51,913 nucleotides of DNA from Bradyrhizobium genosp. SA-3 (GCF_004212635.1 NZ_PSRT01000058.1:1-51913); one strand, 5' to 3'. Positions 42,831 to 51,702 are shown, numbered from the stretch's first letter. Notes: generated by a model not told the origin, from the letters alone. Made by a program: numbers and translations.

Positions 42831-44033
42831 TCACGTGCCGACGACCTTTAGATGCGGCGATGCATTGCCCGGCAGGCGCTGCTCCAACAGCTTCATCGCG
42901 ACATCGACGCCGCCGGCGCGATGCGGCACGCCCGCAACCGACAGGCCCATCTCGACGCCGGTGAGCGCGCCGAGCAGCGTCAGCGCGTTGCATTCGCCGA
43001 GATGGCCGATGCGGAAGACCTTTCCGGCGACCTTCGACAGGCCCGAGCCGAGCGACATGTTGTAATTGTCGAGCACCACTTTCCGGAACTGGTCGGCGTC
43101 ATGCCCCGGCGGCATCAGCACCGCCGTGAGCACCGGCGAGAACTCGGCCGGCTCCTGGCAGAGGATCTCGAGGCCCCAATGGTTGACGGCGGCGCGCGTC
43201 GCGGCCGCGAGCCGCTGGTGGCGAGCGAACACGTTATCGAGGCCCTCTTCGAGCAGCATCGCGATCGCCTCGCGCAGGCCGTAGAGCAGATTGGTCGCCG
43301 GCGTATAGGGGAAGAAGCCTTTTGCGTTGGGCTTGAGCATCTCCTCCCAGTCGAAATAGGAGCGCGGCATCCTGTTGGTTTTCGATGCGGCGCGGGCCTT
43401 GTCCGAGATTGCGTTGAAGCCGAGACCGGGCGGCAGCATGAACCCCTTCTGCGAGCAGCTGACGCTGACGTCGACCTTCCATTCGTCATGGCGGTAATCG
43501 ACCGAACCGAGCGAGGAGATGGTGTCGACCATCAAGAGGGCCGGATGCGAGGCACGATCGATCGCGGCGCGGATCTCGGCGATGCGGCTGGTCGCACCGG
43601 TCGAGGTCTCGTTGTGCACGACCATGACAGCCTTGATCGCGTGCGAGACGTCATCGGTGAGCCTGGCCTCGATCACGGCCGGATCGGCGCCGCGGCGCCA
43701 GTCGCCCGGAACGAAATCGACTTCGATGCCGAAGCGCCCGGCCATCTGCCGCCACAGCGTGGCGAAATGGCCGGTCTCGACCATCAGCACCTTGTCGCCC
43801 GGCGACAGCGTGTTGACGATCGCGGCCTCCCAGGCGCCGGTCCCCGACGAGGGGAAGATCACGACCGGACCTTTGGTCTGGAAAATCTTCTGGCTGCCCT
43901 CGAGCACAGCCCGGCCAAGCTCGGCGAATTCCGCGCTCCGATGGTCGATGACCGGCATGTCCATGGCGCGCAGGACGCGCTCGGGGACTGGGCTCGGGCC
44001 CGGAATCTGGAGGAAATGGCGTCCCTGATGCAT
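42831..44033 (-). CDS. class V aminotransferase, serine-glyoxylate type (copy 2)
   Basis: A 400-residue paralogue of the gene downstream, starting MHQGRHFLQIPGPSPVPERV. It keeps PGPSPVP, SGTGAWEAAIVN, HNETSTGATSR, the PLP Asp (MVDTISSLGS, near 170) and Lys196 (SQKGFMLPPGL). The two copies align end to end but differ throughout, so the duplication is old and the amino donors may differ. First gene of the minus-strand run, facing the GntR-type regulator across a 134-base shared promoter region. A relative, BhcA of the beta-hydroxyaspartate cycle, uses aspartate, so an aspartate-glyoxylate role is an alternative. Confidence 0.9.
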   Translation of the reverse strand: MHQGRHFLQIPGPSPVPERVLRAMDMPVIDHRSAEFAELGRAVLEGSQKIFQTKGPVVIFPSSGTGAWEAAIVNTLSPGDKVLMVETGHFATLWRQMAGRFGIEVDFVPGDWRRGADPAVIEARLTDDVSHAIKAVMVVHNETSTGATSRIAEIRAAIDRASHPALLMVDTISSLGSVDYRHDEWKVDVSVSCSQKGFMLPPGLGFNAISDKARAASKTNRMPRSYFDWEEMLKPNAKGFFPYTPATNLLYGLREAIAMLLEEGLDNVFARHQRLAAATRAAVNHWGLEILCQEPAEFSPVLTAVLMPPGHDADQFRKVVLDNYNMSLGSGLSKVAGKVFRIGHLGECNALTLLGALTGVEMGLSVAGVPHRAGGVDVAMKLLEQRLPGNASPHLKVVGT

Positions 44034-44167
44034 AAAAACCTCCCTGCCGGTGGGATTCTGGCCGGCTCTTTCGGCTATTTTGCATTCATTTTTTGTCCTT
44101 TCAATCTAAATTTGGTATTCGATTGTGGACGTCGACGCGACCGAATGGGCAAATTACTGTGCTGCAA
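44034..44167. promoter_or_regulatory. divergent promoter region of regulator and catabolic genes
   Basis: This 134-base AT-rich gap separates aminotransferase copy 2 (minus) from the GntR-type regulator (plus). A regulator of this family usually controls the gene it faces. The sequence TATTCGATTGTGG near 44115-44130 shares TTCGATT with the minus strand upstream of the dehydrogenase (GTTCGATTATATTGTG near 44940-44950). This could reflect a common operator, but the match is short. Confidence 0.4.
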
Positions 44168-44905
44168 ATGAAATCCACGATTCCCGACACCGGGGTTCCG
44201 ATTACCCCGCCCGCCGCAAATGGCGGCGACCGCCAGGAGGCCTCGCTTCATGGCGAGATCCTGCTGCGGCTGCGCGACTACGTGGTCGAGGGCAACATTC
44301 CGGAAGGCGGGCGCGTTCCCGAGCGGCAGCTCTGCGAGATGCTCGGAATCTCGCGCACGCCCCTGCGCGAAGCCTTGAAGGTGCTCGCTGCCGAGGGGCT
44401 GATCGAACTTTTGCCGAACCGCGGCGCGCGGGTGCGCCAGCTCAGCCAACGCGACCTCGAGGAGCTGTTCGACGTGATGGCGGGACTGGAGAGTTTGGCC
44501 GGGCGCCTCGCCTGCGAAGCCATTACCGACGCGGAAATCACCGCGATCGAGCAGCTGCATTATGAGATGTACGGCCACTACCTGCATCGCGACATGCACG
44601 GCTATTTCCAGGCCAACCAGCGCATCCATGAAAGCATCGTCGCGGCCGCGCGCAACGAGACGCTGAAGACGGCTTACGCCAACTTCGCCGGCCGGATCCG
44701 CCGCGTCCGCTACTCCGCCAATTTCGCCCGCAAGCGGCAGCGCTGGGCTGAGGCCATGCGCGAGCACGAGGCCATCCTCGATGCGCTGCGCCGCCGGGCC
44801 GCAAGCGAGCTCAGCGACATCCTGTTCCAGCACCTGCGCAACAAGCGGACGGCCGCGATCGAGCACTTGACCGAGCCCCAAGAGGACGCGCCAGCCTCGT
44901 CCTGA
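44168..44905 (+). CDS. GntR-family transcriptional regulator, FadR/FCD type
   Basis: A 245-residue regulator from ATG 44168 (MKSTIPDTGVPITPP); an upstream in-frame GTG at 44159 or a longer start are alternatives. The winged helix lies at about 28-92 with LRDYVVEGNIPEGGRVPERQ and the recognition helix in GISRTPLREALKVLAAEGLI, followed by LLPNRGARV. The C-terminal FCD domain (about 100-225) is all-helical, with the expected acidic and His positions (HESIVAAARNETL, MREHEAILDAL) that bind a metal and a carboxylate ligand. Expected to sense a small organic acid and control the aminotransferase-transporter genes and possibly the dehydrogenase. Confidence 0.9.
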   Translation: MKSTIPDTGVPITPPAANGGDRQEASLHGEILLRLRDYVVEGNIPEGGRVPERQLCEMLGISRTPLREALKVLAAEGLIELLPNRGARVRQLSQRDLEELFDVMAGLESLAGRLACEAITDAEITAIEQLHYEMYGHYLHRDMHGYFQANQRIHESIVAAARNETLKTAYANFAGRIRRVRYSANFARKRQRWAEAMREHEAILDALRRRAASELSDILFQHLRNKRTAAIEHLTEPQEDAPASS

Positions 44906-45011
44906 GGGCGGCCGGCTTGCTCATTTTGAATTCACAATATAATCGAACGCGAAACATAGTGAATAACTCAGCAAGGCTGGGCCACCTCGCTGGATCGGTC
45001 CGGGATCAGGG

Positions 45012-47987
45012 ATGACAAACGCCTCCTCGCTCGAACGGCGCCTGCGCGCGGAAATAACCGGCGACGTCCTGTTCGACGGTTTTAGCCGCGGTCGCTACGC
45101 CACCGACGCCTCGTTCTATCAGATCATGCCGGCCGGCGTGGTCGTGCCCAAGACCATGGACGAGGCCTTGCTGTCGCTCGCGATTGCCCGCGACGAGGGA
45201 CGCAAGGTGACCCCACGCGGCGGCGGCACCTCGCAATGCGGCCAGACCGTCAATGACGGGCTCGTGGTCGATCTCTCCAAGCATCTGAACCGGATCCTGT
45301 CGCTCGACGTCGAGGGCCGGACCTGCGTGGTCGAGCCTGGCATCGTGCTGGACGACCTCAACCGCCAGCTCAACAAGCACGGCCTGTGGTTTCCGGTCGA
45401 CGTCTCCACGGCCTCGCGCGCCACCATCGGCGGCATGGCCGGCAACAATTCCTGCGGCGGCCGTAGCTTGCGCTACGGCACCATGCGCGACAACACGCTG
45501 TCGATGGAGGCCGCGCTCGCCGACGGCACGCTGAGCCGCTTCGGCGAGGTCTCCCGCGATCTCTCCGATCTCGAAGCCGGCGACAGCACCCGCGCCCTCT
45601 TCCGCGACATGCTCGATCTTGGCTCGCGCGAGGCCGACGAGATCGCCGCGCGCTTTCCAAAAGTGCAGCGCCGCGTCGGCGGCTACAATCTGGATGCGCT
45701 GGTGCCGCGCAATGCGCCGAACAATATGGCGCATCTCCTGGTCGGCTCCGAGGGAACGCTGGCCTTCACCACCAAGGTCGAGCTGAAGCTGTGGCCTGTC
45801 ATCCGCAACAAGGCACTCGGCGTCTGCCATTTCGGCAGCTTCTACGAGGCGATGGACGCGGCCCAGCATCTGGTCAAGCTCAAGCCGATCGCCGTCGAGC
45901 TGGTCGACCGCACCATGATCGCGCTCGGCCGCGACATCGCGATGTTCAAGCCGATCATCTCTGCCGCGATCAAGGGCGATCCAGACGCCGTGCTGGTGGT
46001 CGAGTTCGCCGAGGAAGACCAGGCCGATAATCTGGCTCGGCTCAAGCAGCTCGGCGAGCTGATGGGCGATCTCGGCTTCGGCTGGACCAACGACAAGCGC
46101 AAATGGGGTGGCGTGATCGAGATCACTGAGCCGGCGCTCCAGAGCGGCATCGCCGATTTCCGCGCCGCCGGCCTCAACGTCATGATGTCGATGAAGCAGG
46201 AAGGCAAGCCGGTCTCCTTCGTCGAGGACTGCGCCGTGCCGCTGCCGCACCTCGCCGACTACACCGCACGGCTGAATGAGGTGTTTGCCAGGCACGGCAC
46301 CAGCGGCACCATGTATGCGCATGCATCCGAAGGCTGCCTGCATGTGCGGCCCGTGCTGAACCTCAAGCTGGAGAAGGACGTCAAGGCGATGCGCGCCATC
46401 GCCGAGGAGGCGTTCGCCCTGGTGCGCGAGTACAAGGGCTCGCACTCCGGCGAGCATGGCGATGGCCTGGTGCGCTCCGAATTCCACGAAACCATGTTCG
46501 GTGAACGCCTCGTCGCCGACTTCAAGCAAGTGAAGCAGCGCTTCGATCCCGACGGCGTGCTCAATCCCGGCAAGATCGTCGATCCGCCCAGGATGGACGA
46601 CCGCTCGCTGTTCCGCTACCGGCCCGACTATCGCGTCACCGAGCTGAAGACCAGGCTCGACTGGTCTGCTTATCCCGGCGCCGGCGGCGGCTTCCAGGGC
46701 GCGGTCGAGATGTGCAACAACAACGGTGCTTGCCGCAAGCTCGAGGGCGGCGTGATGTGCCCGTCCTATCGTGCGACGCGCAACGAGAAGGATGTCACGC
46801 GAGGCCGTGCCAACACTCTGCGGCTCGCGATCTCCGGCCAGCTCGGCCCCGATGCGCTCTCCTCCGACGAGATGATGGAAACGCTGAAGCTCTGCGTCTC
46901 TTGCAAGGCCTGCCGCCACGAGTGCCCGACCGGCGTCGACATGGCCAAGATGAAGATCGAAGTGCTGGCCGCGCGCGCAGAGTCTCATGGCCTCACGTTG
47001 CGCGACCGCCTGGTCGGCTATCTCCCGCGCTACGCCGGCCTTGCCTCGCGCTTCGCGCCGCTGGCGAATTTGCGCAACAGCAGCCCGCTCTTGCGAAAGC
47101 TGTTCGAGCGCTTTGCCGGCATCAGCGCGCGTCGTGCCCTGCCCGCCTTCCGCAACGATGTGTTCGTGCCGCCAGCTGACAGCGTGGGACCCGAGGCCGG
47201 CCGCGAGGTGGTTCTGTTCGCCGACACTTTCAATCGCATCTATGAGCGCGAAAATCTCGAGGCCGCGCTGCGCGTGCTCGCGGCCGGCGGCTACCGCGTC
47301 CATCTGCCGAAGCCGTCGAGCGGCAGCCGCCCGCTCTGCTGCGGTCGCACATTCCTATCAGCCGGCCTTGTCGACGAAGCCAAGGCCGAGCTCGATCGTC
47401 TCGTGGCCACCTTCGCGCCCTTTGCCGCGCGCGGCGTGCCGATCATAGGTCTCGAGCCGAGCTGCCTCTTGACGCTGCGCGACGAGCTGGCCTCGCTGCG
47501 CAAGGACAACGATGCCAAGGCGGTCGGCGCCCACGCGCTGACCTTCGAGGAATTCCTGGTGCGCGAGGCCGAGGCCGGCCGGCTGCAATTGCCGCTCGGT
47601 ACCGTCGCCGACAAAGCCATTGTGCACGGCCATTGCCACCAAAAATCCTTCGGCGCCTTCAAGCCGGTCGAGCAGGTGCTGCGGCTCGTCCCTGGCCTTG
47701 AGGTCGAGACCATCGAATCGAGCTGCTGTGGCATGGCCGGCGCCTTCGGCTATGGCGCCGACACCTATGATGCCTCGATCGAAATGGCCGAGCTGTCACT
47801 GCTTCCGGCCGTGCGGCGCGCAGACCAGACGACGCTGGTCGTCGCCGACGGCACCTCCTGCCGGCACCAGATCCACGACGGTACCCAACGCGAGGCCCTT
47901 CACGTCGCGCGCGTGTTGGCGATGAGCCTCGATCGCGCCGAAACAAATTCCGCTTCTCCAGCTGCAAAGGAAACCAGCCATGGCTGA
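45012..47987 (+). CDS. FAD/4Fe-4S 2-hydroxyacid dehydrogenase (YdiJ/GlcD-GlcF fusion type)
   Basis: A 991-residue two-part oxidoreductase. The N-terminal FAD_binding_4 domain has VTPRGGGTSQCGQTVNDG (about 67-83) and AGNNSCGGRSLRYGTMRDN, followed by the C-terminal FAD-oxidase cap with HSGEHGDGLVRSE. Around 567-641 are two cysteine clusters (CNNNGACRK...CP and CVSCKACRHECPTG) for iron-sulfur centres. Two CCG domains follow (CCGRTFLSAG near 776 and CCGMAGAFGYG near 905). Such fusions oxidise D-2-hydroxyacids such as D-2-hydroxyglutarate, D-lactate or glycolate into the respiratory chain. The downstream GlcG-like gene, overlapping by eight bases, and the glyoxylate aminotransferases nearby favour a glycolate-like substrate, but this is inference. 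Confidence 0.9.
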   Translation: MTNASSLERRLRAEITGDVLFDGFSRGRYATDASFYQIMPAGVVVPKTMDEALLSLAIARDEGRKVTPRGGGTSQCGQTVNDGLVVDLSKHLNRILSLDVEGRTCVVEPGIVLDDLNRQLNKHGLWFPVDVSTASRATIGGMAGNNSCGGRSLRYGTMRDNTLSMEAALADGTLSRFGEVSRDLSDLEAGDSTRALFRDMLDLGSREADEIAARFPKVQRRVGGYNLDALVPRNAPNNMAHLLVGSEGTLAFTTKVELKLWPVIRNKALGVCHFGSFYEAMDAAQHLVKLKPIAVELVDRTMIALGRDIAMFKPIISAAIKGDPDAVLVVEFAEEDQADNLARLKQLGELMGDLGFGWTNDKRKWGGVIEITEPALQSGIADFRAAGLNVMMSMKQEGKPVSFVEDCAVPLPHLADYTARLNEVFARHGTSGTMYAHASEGCLHVRPVLNLKLEKDVKAMRAIAEEAFALVREYKGSHSGEHGDGLVRSEFHETMFGERLVADFKQVKQRFDPDGVLNPGKIVDPPRMDDRSLFRYRPDYRVTELKTRLDWSAYPGAGGGFQGAVEMCNNNGACRKLEGGVMCPSYRATRNEKDVTRGRANTLRLAISGQLGPDALSSDEMMETLKLCVSCKACRHECPTGVDMAKMKIEVLAARAESHGLTLRDRLVGYLPRYAGLASRFAPLANLRNSSPLLRKLFERFAGISARRALPAFRNDVFVPPADSVGPEAGREVVLFADTFNRIYERENLEAALRVLAAGGYRVHLPKPSSGSRPLCCGRTFLSAGLVDEAKAELDRLVATFAPFAARGVPIIGLEPSCLLTLRDELASLRKDNDAKAVGAHALTFEEFLVREAEAGRLQLPLGTVADKAIVHGHCHQKSFGAFKPVEQVLRLVPGLEVETIESSCCGMAGAFGYGADTYDASIEMAELSLLPAVRRADQTTLVVADGTSCRHQIHDGTQREALHVARVLAMSLDRAETNSASPAAKETSHG

Positions 47988-48408
47988 CCTCTCGCTCGAC
48001 ACCGCTCGCAAGATCCTCGACGCCGCCTTCGCGAAGGCCGGCGAGCTCAAGCTGAAGCCGCTGGTCGTCACCATCCTGGACACGCGCGGCGTGCTCAAGC
48101 TCGCCGCCGCGCAGGACGGCACCAGCCTGATGCGCGCCGAGATCGCGCACGGCAAGGCCTATGGCGCGCTCGCGATGGGCATGGGCTCGCGCGCTCTATT
48201 CCAGCGCGCGCAGGAGCAGGCCTTCTTCATCGACGCCGTGAACACCATCGCCAAGGGCGCGCTGGTGCCGGTCCCCGGCGGCGTGCTGATCATGGATGGC
48301 ACGACGCTGCTCGGCGCCGTCGGCGTCTCCGGTGACACCTCCGACAATGACGAGGCCTGCGCGGTCGGGGGCATCCAGGCTGCGGGATTAAAGGCCAATG
48401 CGGGGTAG
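47980..48408 (+). CDS. GlcG/HbpS-like heme-binding domain protein
   Basis: A 142-residue protein of the Haem_degrading/GlcG family. LSLDTARKILDAAFAKAGEL at the N-terminus, VVTILDTRGVLKLAAAQDGT, AEIAHGKAYGALAMGMGSRAL and VPVPGGVLIMDGTTLLGAVGVSGDTSDNDEACAVGGI are the standard blocks. Family members sit in glycolate oxidase and diol-utilisation operons, and some bind heme; the exact role is unknown. The ATG overlaps the dehydrogenase stop, so they are co-translated. Confidence 0.9.
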   Translation: MADLSLDTARKILDAAFAKAGELKLKPLVVTILDTRGVLKLAAAQDGTSLMRAEIAHGKAYGALAMGMGSRALFQRAQEQAFFIDAVNTIAKGALVPVPGGVLIMDGTTLLGAVGVSGDTSDNDEACAVGGIQAAGLKANAG

Positions 48409-49977
48409 GATTCGTCCGAGTTCGGAGGGAAGCGCCATGAGTTTCCGGACGATTTCACGCAAGCGGAAATCCAGCGCGCGTTGAGGTCAATGCCTCGCGT
48501 ATCAGGCGTGGACGGACCAATTCAAGTGCAAGGGCCCGATGGCGCGATCGTCGAATTTCCGGCCGGCACCTCGCACGAGGAGATGACAACGGCGCTTCGA
48601 AAGCATTACGGAGTGCCTGCGCAACCACCATTGCCGCCGCTTCCGCCCGGCTACAAACTGGATCCGCCCGCTGCGGTCCCGCGACTACCGACGGCCTTCA
48701 AGTTGGACGTCCCGGTGGCCGCGCCAGAATTGCCGCAGGCAGCCGCCGCGCCGGCGCAGCCGAAGCTCGTGCCGGTGGATCACGACCCGTTTGCACCGCC
48801 CGTCGCGCCGGCCACCCCCGGCTTGGGCGCGCAGAACGCCGCACGGGAAGGGCGTCTTTACGTCACCCCTGAAGCGCCGAAACCGATCGAGCGCCCTGTT
48901 TAGGTCCTGCCGAGCAGCGTCGGCGGCGCGGTGCGCGACTTCCAGGTCGGTGCCCAAGGCGTCGGCAAGGGGCTCACTGACATCGTCACCGGCCCGTTCG
49001 ACCTTGTGGCCGGCGCCCAGAACGCCGCCGTCGGCGGCATCAACAAGCTGCTCGGCACGAACATCCCGATGGCCACGCCGGCGTCCAAGCTGGTTGAGAA
49101 GGCGGTCGACGCCACCGGCATCCCGGTCATCGACCCCGCCACGATGTCGCGCAGCGAGAAGCTCGCCTACGACGTCAACCGGTTCGGCACGCACGCCATC
49201 GGCACCGGCGCCATGCTGGCGCAGCGCGCGCCAAGCGTCGCAGCCGCGGCAAGCCGGTCTGAGACGGTCCCAGAGCGAGTCTTGGACCACATGGCGCGGC
49301 CATACACCGAAGCCCCCGCCCGTACTCTCGTTGGCGATACGATCGGTGGAGCGGGCGCCGGCGTCGCAGTCAATGCGTCGGACAACTACGTTCCTGACGA
49401 CGCAAGCGTCTTCGGCCGCTACGTCGGACATGGCCTAAAGGACGCCGCGAATCTAATCGCTCCACTGGTCGGTGCTTCCGGCGCCAACACATTGCAGGCC
49501 GGCGTCGAAGGCCTCGCTGGCATGATCCGTAACCTCGCATCCAAGACATTTGCATCCGCGCCGGCGCCGATCCCGCTCAATCCGACCACTAAGGCACCAT
49601 ACAGCAACGCCGACGTAGACCGAGCCGCGGCGAGGTTTCAGTCAACTGCGACAGGCTCTCCACAAGCTTTGGCCCAAGACATCCGCGAAAACGCAGAGGC
49701 TCTCGCGGTCCCAGGCGAGGGCGGATCGGCGCTTCAGGCATCTGCGATGCCGACGTCCGGATTGCTCTCGCGCGATCCCGGCCTAATTGCTGCCGAGCAG
49801 GGCGCTCGTCTCAAATCATCGCCGGCCTTCGTGAAGCGGGATCAGAACGTGATGGGACAAACGACCCGAATTTTGAAGCGGGCATACGCCCTGCACGATC
49901 TCGTGAAAATGATTCAAGAGCTCGAGGATCTGCGAGAGAAGGTCCGGCTCGCCGAGGCCGCCAGAGTGCTGCATTAA
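48409..49977 (+). pseudogene. phage-like structural protein with an in-frame amber stop
   Basis: One frame carries a phage-type protein in two pieces. The first (about 48421-48903) has two copies of a short unit: HEFPDDFTQAEIQRALRSM and VEFPAGTSHEEMTTALRKHY. A Pro-rich linker (LPPGYKLDPPAAVPRLP) follows, up to TAG at 48901. The second continues in the same frame (VLPSSVGGAVRDFQVGAQGV) with Gly/Ala-rich helices and SRDPGLIAAEQGARLKSSPA, a pattern I associate with prophage virion or ejection proteins. The last 40 residues (RILKRAYALHDLVKMIQELEDLREKV) look different and may be a fusion. Its true start is unclear, since no good ATG precedes HEFPDD. Either a dead prophage gene or a read-through case. 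Confidence 0.5.
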
Positions 49978-50084
49978 CCGAAACGGTTTACCAGAGGGCC
50001 TACTTTGCCCTCGCCCTCCGCTTAGCTCAGTTGCAGCGTCGAACCGAATCTACTTTGATGAACGCGAACTCTGGAGGAGGCATG

Positions 50085-50456
50085 ATGCGTGTTCGGCTGA
50101 GTGTTTATGCGACCGCCATCTTGATCTTAAGCACTGCGAATGCATCGGCATTCTCGATGAGTTTTCGATGGTGCGGCCTCAGTTCTCCAGTGTTTGCATT
50201 GAGCGGCGTGCCAAAGGGGACGACAACCCTGCAATTTCACATGATTGATCTTCAGGTCCCCAGCTACAATCACGGTGGGGGAACGGTACCTTACAAAGGG
50301 CAGTCTACGATAGCTTGTGGCGCATTGAACAATTATTCGCCCCCAAGCCCGCCGAGCGGCAGCCATTCTTATCAAATTACTGCCACGGCATTTGGCGCCG
50401 CCAATTCGAATCTCGGCTCAGCGAGCTTCACACGCGAATTTCCAGAGAAGAAGTGA
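50085..50456 (+). CDS. exported PEBP-like (YbhB/YbcL) small protein
   Basis: About 123 residues. ATG 50085 is chosen because GGAGG at 50073-50077 lies seven bases upstream; ATG 50082 or 50058 are alternatives. The signal peptide is MRVRLSVYATAILILSTANASA. The mature part has CGLSSPVFALSGVPKGTTTLQFHMIDLQVPSYNHGGGTVPYKGQ and SGSHSYQITATAFGAANSNLG, which follow the phosphatidylethanolamine-binding fold as seen in YbhB/YbcL proteins but in a shortened form. A binding role in the periplasm is likely; ligand unknown. Confidence 0.7.
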   Translation: MRVRLSVYATAILILSTANASAFSMSFRWCGLSSPVFALSGVPKGTTTLQFHMIDLQVPSYNHGGGTVPYKGQSTIACGALNNYSPPSPPSGSHSYQITATAFGAANSNLGSASFTREFPEKK

Positions 50457-50900
50457 CTTGAACGCGAGGCCTGAGTTTGCAGCTGCTTCCTTGCGTCCCC
50501 CTCGGGTCGCGGAATGTCCCGAAATCGGTTTGGGGCCGTGCAGGAAGATGACGAGCACCCGAGCGACGCACCACTAGCCGGTTAATTATTCGGGCCGCAT
50601 GGAACGCATCCTTCGTAAGAGGCGCCTGGCATCAGCGCATCCTTCAGCGGCAAGCCCCTGCGCAGATGCCTCATGACAAGATTGGGTTTCTCAAGACCTC
50701 GCCGCTCTGTCGCCTTGCGGCCTTTCCAAGCAACGCGCCCATTGCACCCTCCTCGAAGCGCAGAATTGCGCTGCCGAAGGGCGCGCCTGAGTCGCGGCGG
50801 GTCAAAGACCCTAGGGTGGCAATCCACCGCTTGTTGCAGCGCTTTCCCTTGCGCTCGCCCTCCGGTTGCGTCACAAAAGCTCAAACTGGGGAACGCAAAA
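50457..50900. other. non-coding stretch upstream of the two-gene module
   Basis: About 440 bases with no supported gene. Its last 80 bases (around CTTTCCCTTGCGCTCGCCC) resemble the region just upstream of the paralogous gene at 28928 (TTCCCCTTGCGCTCGCCTT). The duplicated unit therefore includes some upstream sequence, probably the promoter. Confidence 0.4.
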
Positions 50901-51233
50901 ATGACCGTAAAGAACTGGTTCCGCGTAGCAGCTTTTCTGATCTTGCCGTCCTTCGCTCTGAACATCGCGACTGTCGTTTTGGTCGGCGGCTCTCTCATTG
51001 AGGCTCAAAAACAAACCGAGCAGCAGCGCGAATTTCTTAGTGGGCTAACTGCATTCACGATGTCTGCGGCAGAAGCGATGCGGCAGGAACAGACTGCGCT
51101 CATGACCTCTACCGCAAGAGCAATGCGGCAGGAGCAGGCAGATGCAAACGCCGAGATAAGACAGAAAATAAGCGAGTATCTCAGCAAACTTGCAAATAGA
51201 ACCGAGGCCGTGGCACTACCGCCGAATCGCTAG
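50901..51233 (+). CDS. small single-helix membrane protein with coiled-coil tail (module protein A, copy 2)
   Basis: A 110-residue protein starting MTVKNWFRVAAFLILPSFAL. It has one membrane helix (about 8-30) followed by a polar helical tail. The tail contains an internal duplication, SAAEAMRQEQTAL and STARAMRQEQADA, of which the copy at 28.9 kb has only one unit. It ends SEYLSKLANRTEAVALPPNR. Adjacent to the small secreted protein gene 118 bases downstream. No named family recognised; an envelope-associated role is inferred from the topology. Confidence 0.65.
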   Translation: MTVKNWFRVAAFLILPSFALNIATVVLVGGSLIEAQKQTEQQREFLSGLTAFTMSAAEAMRQEQTALMTSTARAMRQEQADANAEIRQKISEYLSKLANRTEAVALPPNR

Positions 51234-51239
51234 AACGGC
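51222..51239. repeat. left copy of an 18-bp direct repeat
   Basis: CCGAATCGCTAGAACGGC, spanning the stop codon of the coiled-coil membrane protein. The same 18 bases recur at 51685-51702 with similar flanks (GCCG-GGCACT before each). Confidence 0.8.
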
Positions 51240-51350
51240 CCGCATAGATCGGCCGTGCGAGCCTGCTTGTCCCGTGTTGCGGCATGACGTGGTGGAACCA
51301 GTTCACCGCTACGATCGTTTTCTAGCGTGATTGCTGCAGGAGGAACGGCC

Positions 51351-51638
51351 GTGAAGCGATGTTTCTTGGTGTTCGCCGCTGTGGTGGCCCTGAGCGCGGG
51401 CGAGATAACCACTGCGAACGCCCTCGACTTTGATATCGGTCCAGGCGGCGTTTACGTCGGACCACACCGGCATCGGGGCTACTACTACGACCGCGACCGC
51501 TATTACGGCTCCTATAACCGATACGGCGGCGACAGTTGCGAGATGTGGCAGCACGAATGTGCCCGTTCTTACGGGGGCGGGTACATGTATGAACGCTGCA
51601 TGTCCCGGCCAGCAGCGGTCATGGCTTGCGGACGCTAG
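51351..51638 (+). CDS. small secreted Tyr/Gly-rich protein (module protein B, copy 2)
   Basis: A 95-residue protein from GTG 51351, with AGGAGGA upstream. The signal peptide MKRCFLVFAAVVALSAGEIT is followed by ALDFDIGPGGVYVGPHRHRG, a Tyr/Arg/Asp stretch (YYYDRDRYYGSYNRYGGD) and a Cys-containing helical end (CEMWQHECARSYG, RCMSRP, MACGR). It is clearly paralogous to the protein at 32740. Cys positions are conserved between the copies, supporting disulfides in the periplasm or outside. It is bracketed by an 18-bp direct repeat. Confidence 0.75.
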   Translation: MKRCFLVFAAVVALSAGEITTANALDFDIGPGGVYVGPHRHRGYYYDRDRYYGSYNRYGGDSCEMWQHECARSYGGGYMYERCMSRPAAVMACGR

Positions 51639-51684
51639 TATCAGGCGCTGGTCTGCAACGTCGCAGCACACTGCCGAGGCACTC

Positions 51685-51702
51685 CCGAATCGCTAGAACG
51701 GC
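51685..51702. repeat. right copy of the 18-bp direct repeat
   Basis: Identical to 51222-51239. Here it covers the last codons and stop of the SGNH-like gene read on the opposite strand, so the repeat serves as the end of two unrelated genes. Confidence 0.8.

Noticed and set aside
42852..44171. 439-codon plus-strand frame opposite aminotransferase copy 2
   Set aside because: Antisense shadow; it has no start context and no recognisable domain.
45006..47303. 765-codon minus-strand frame opposite the FAD/Fe-S dehydrogenase
   Set aside because: Antisense to a gene with complete cofactor motifs; high-GC coding DNA commonly leaves such open antisense frames.
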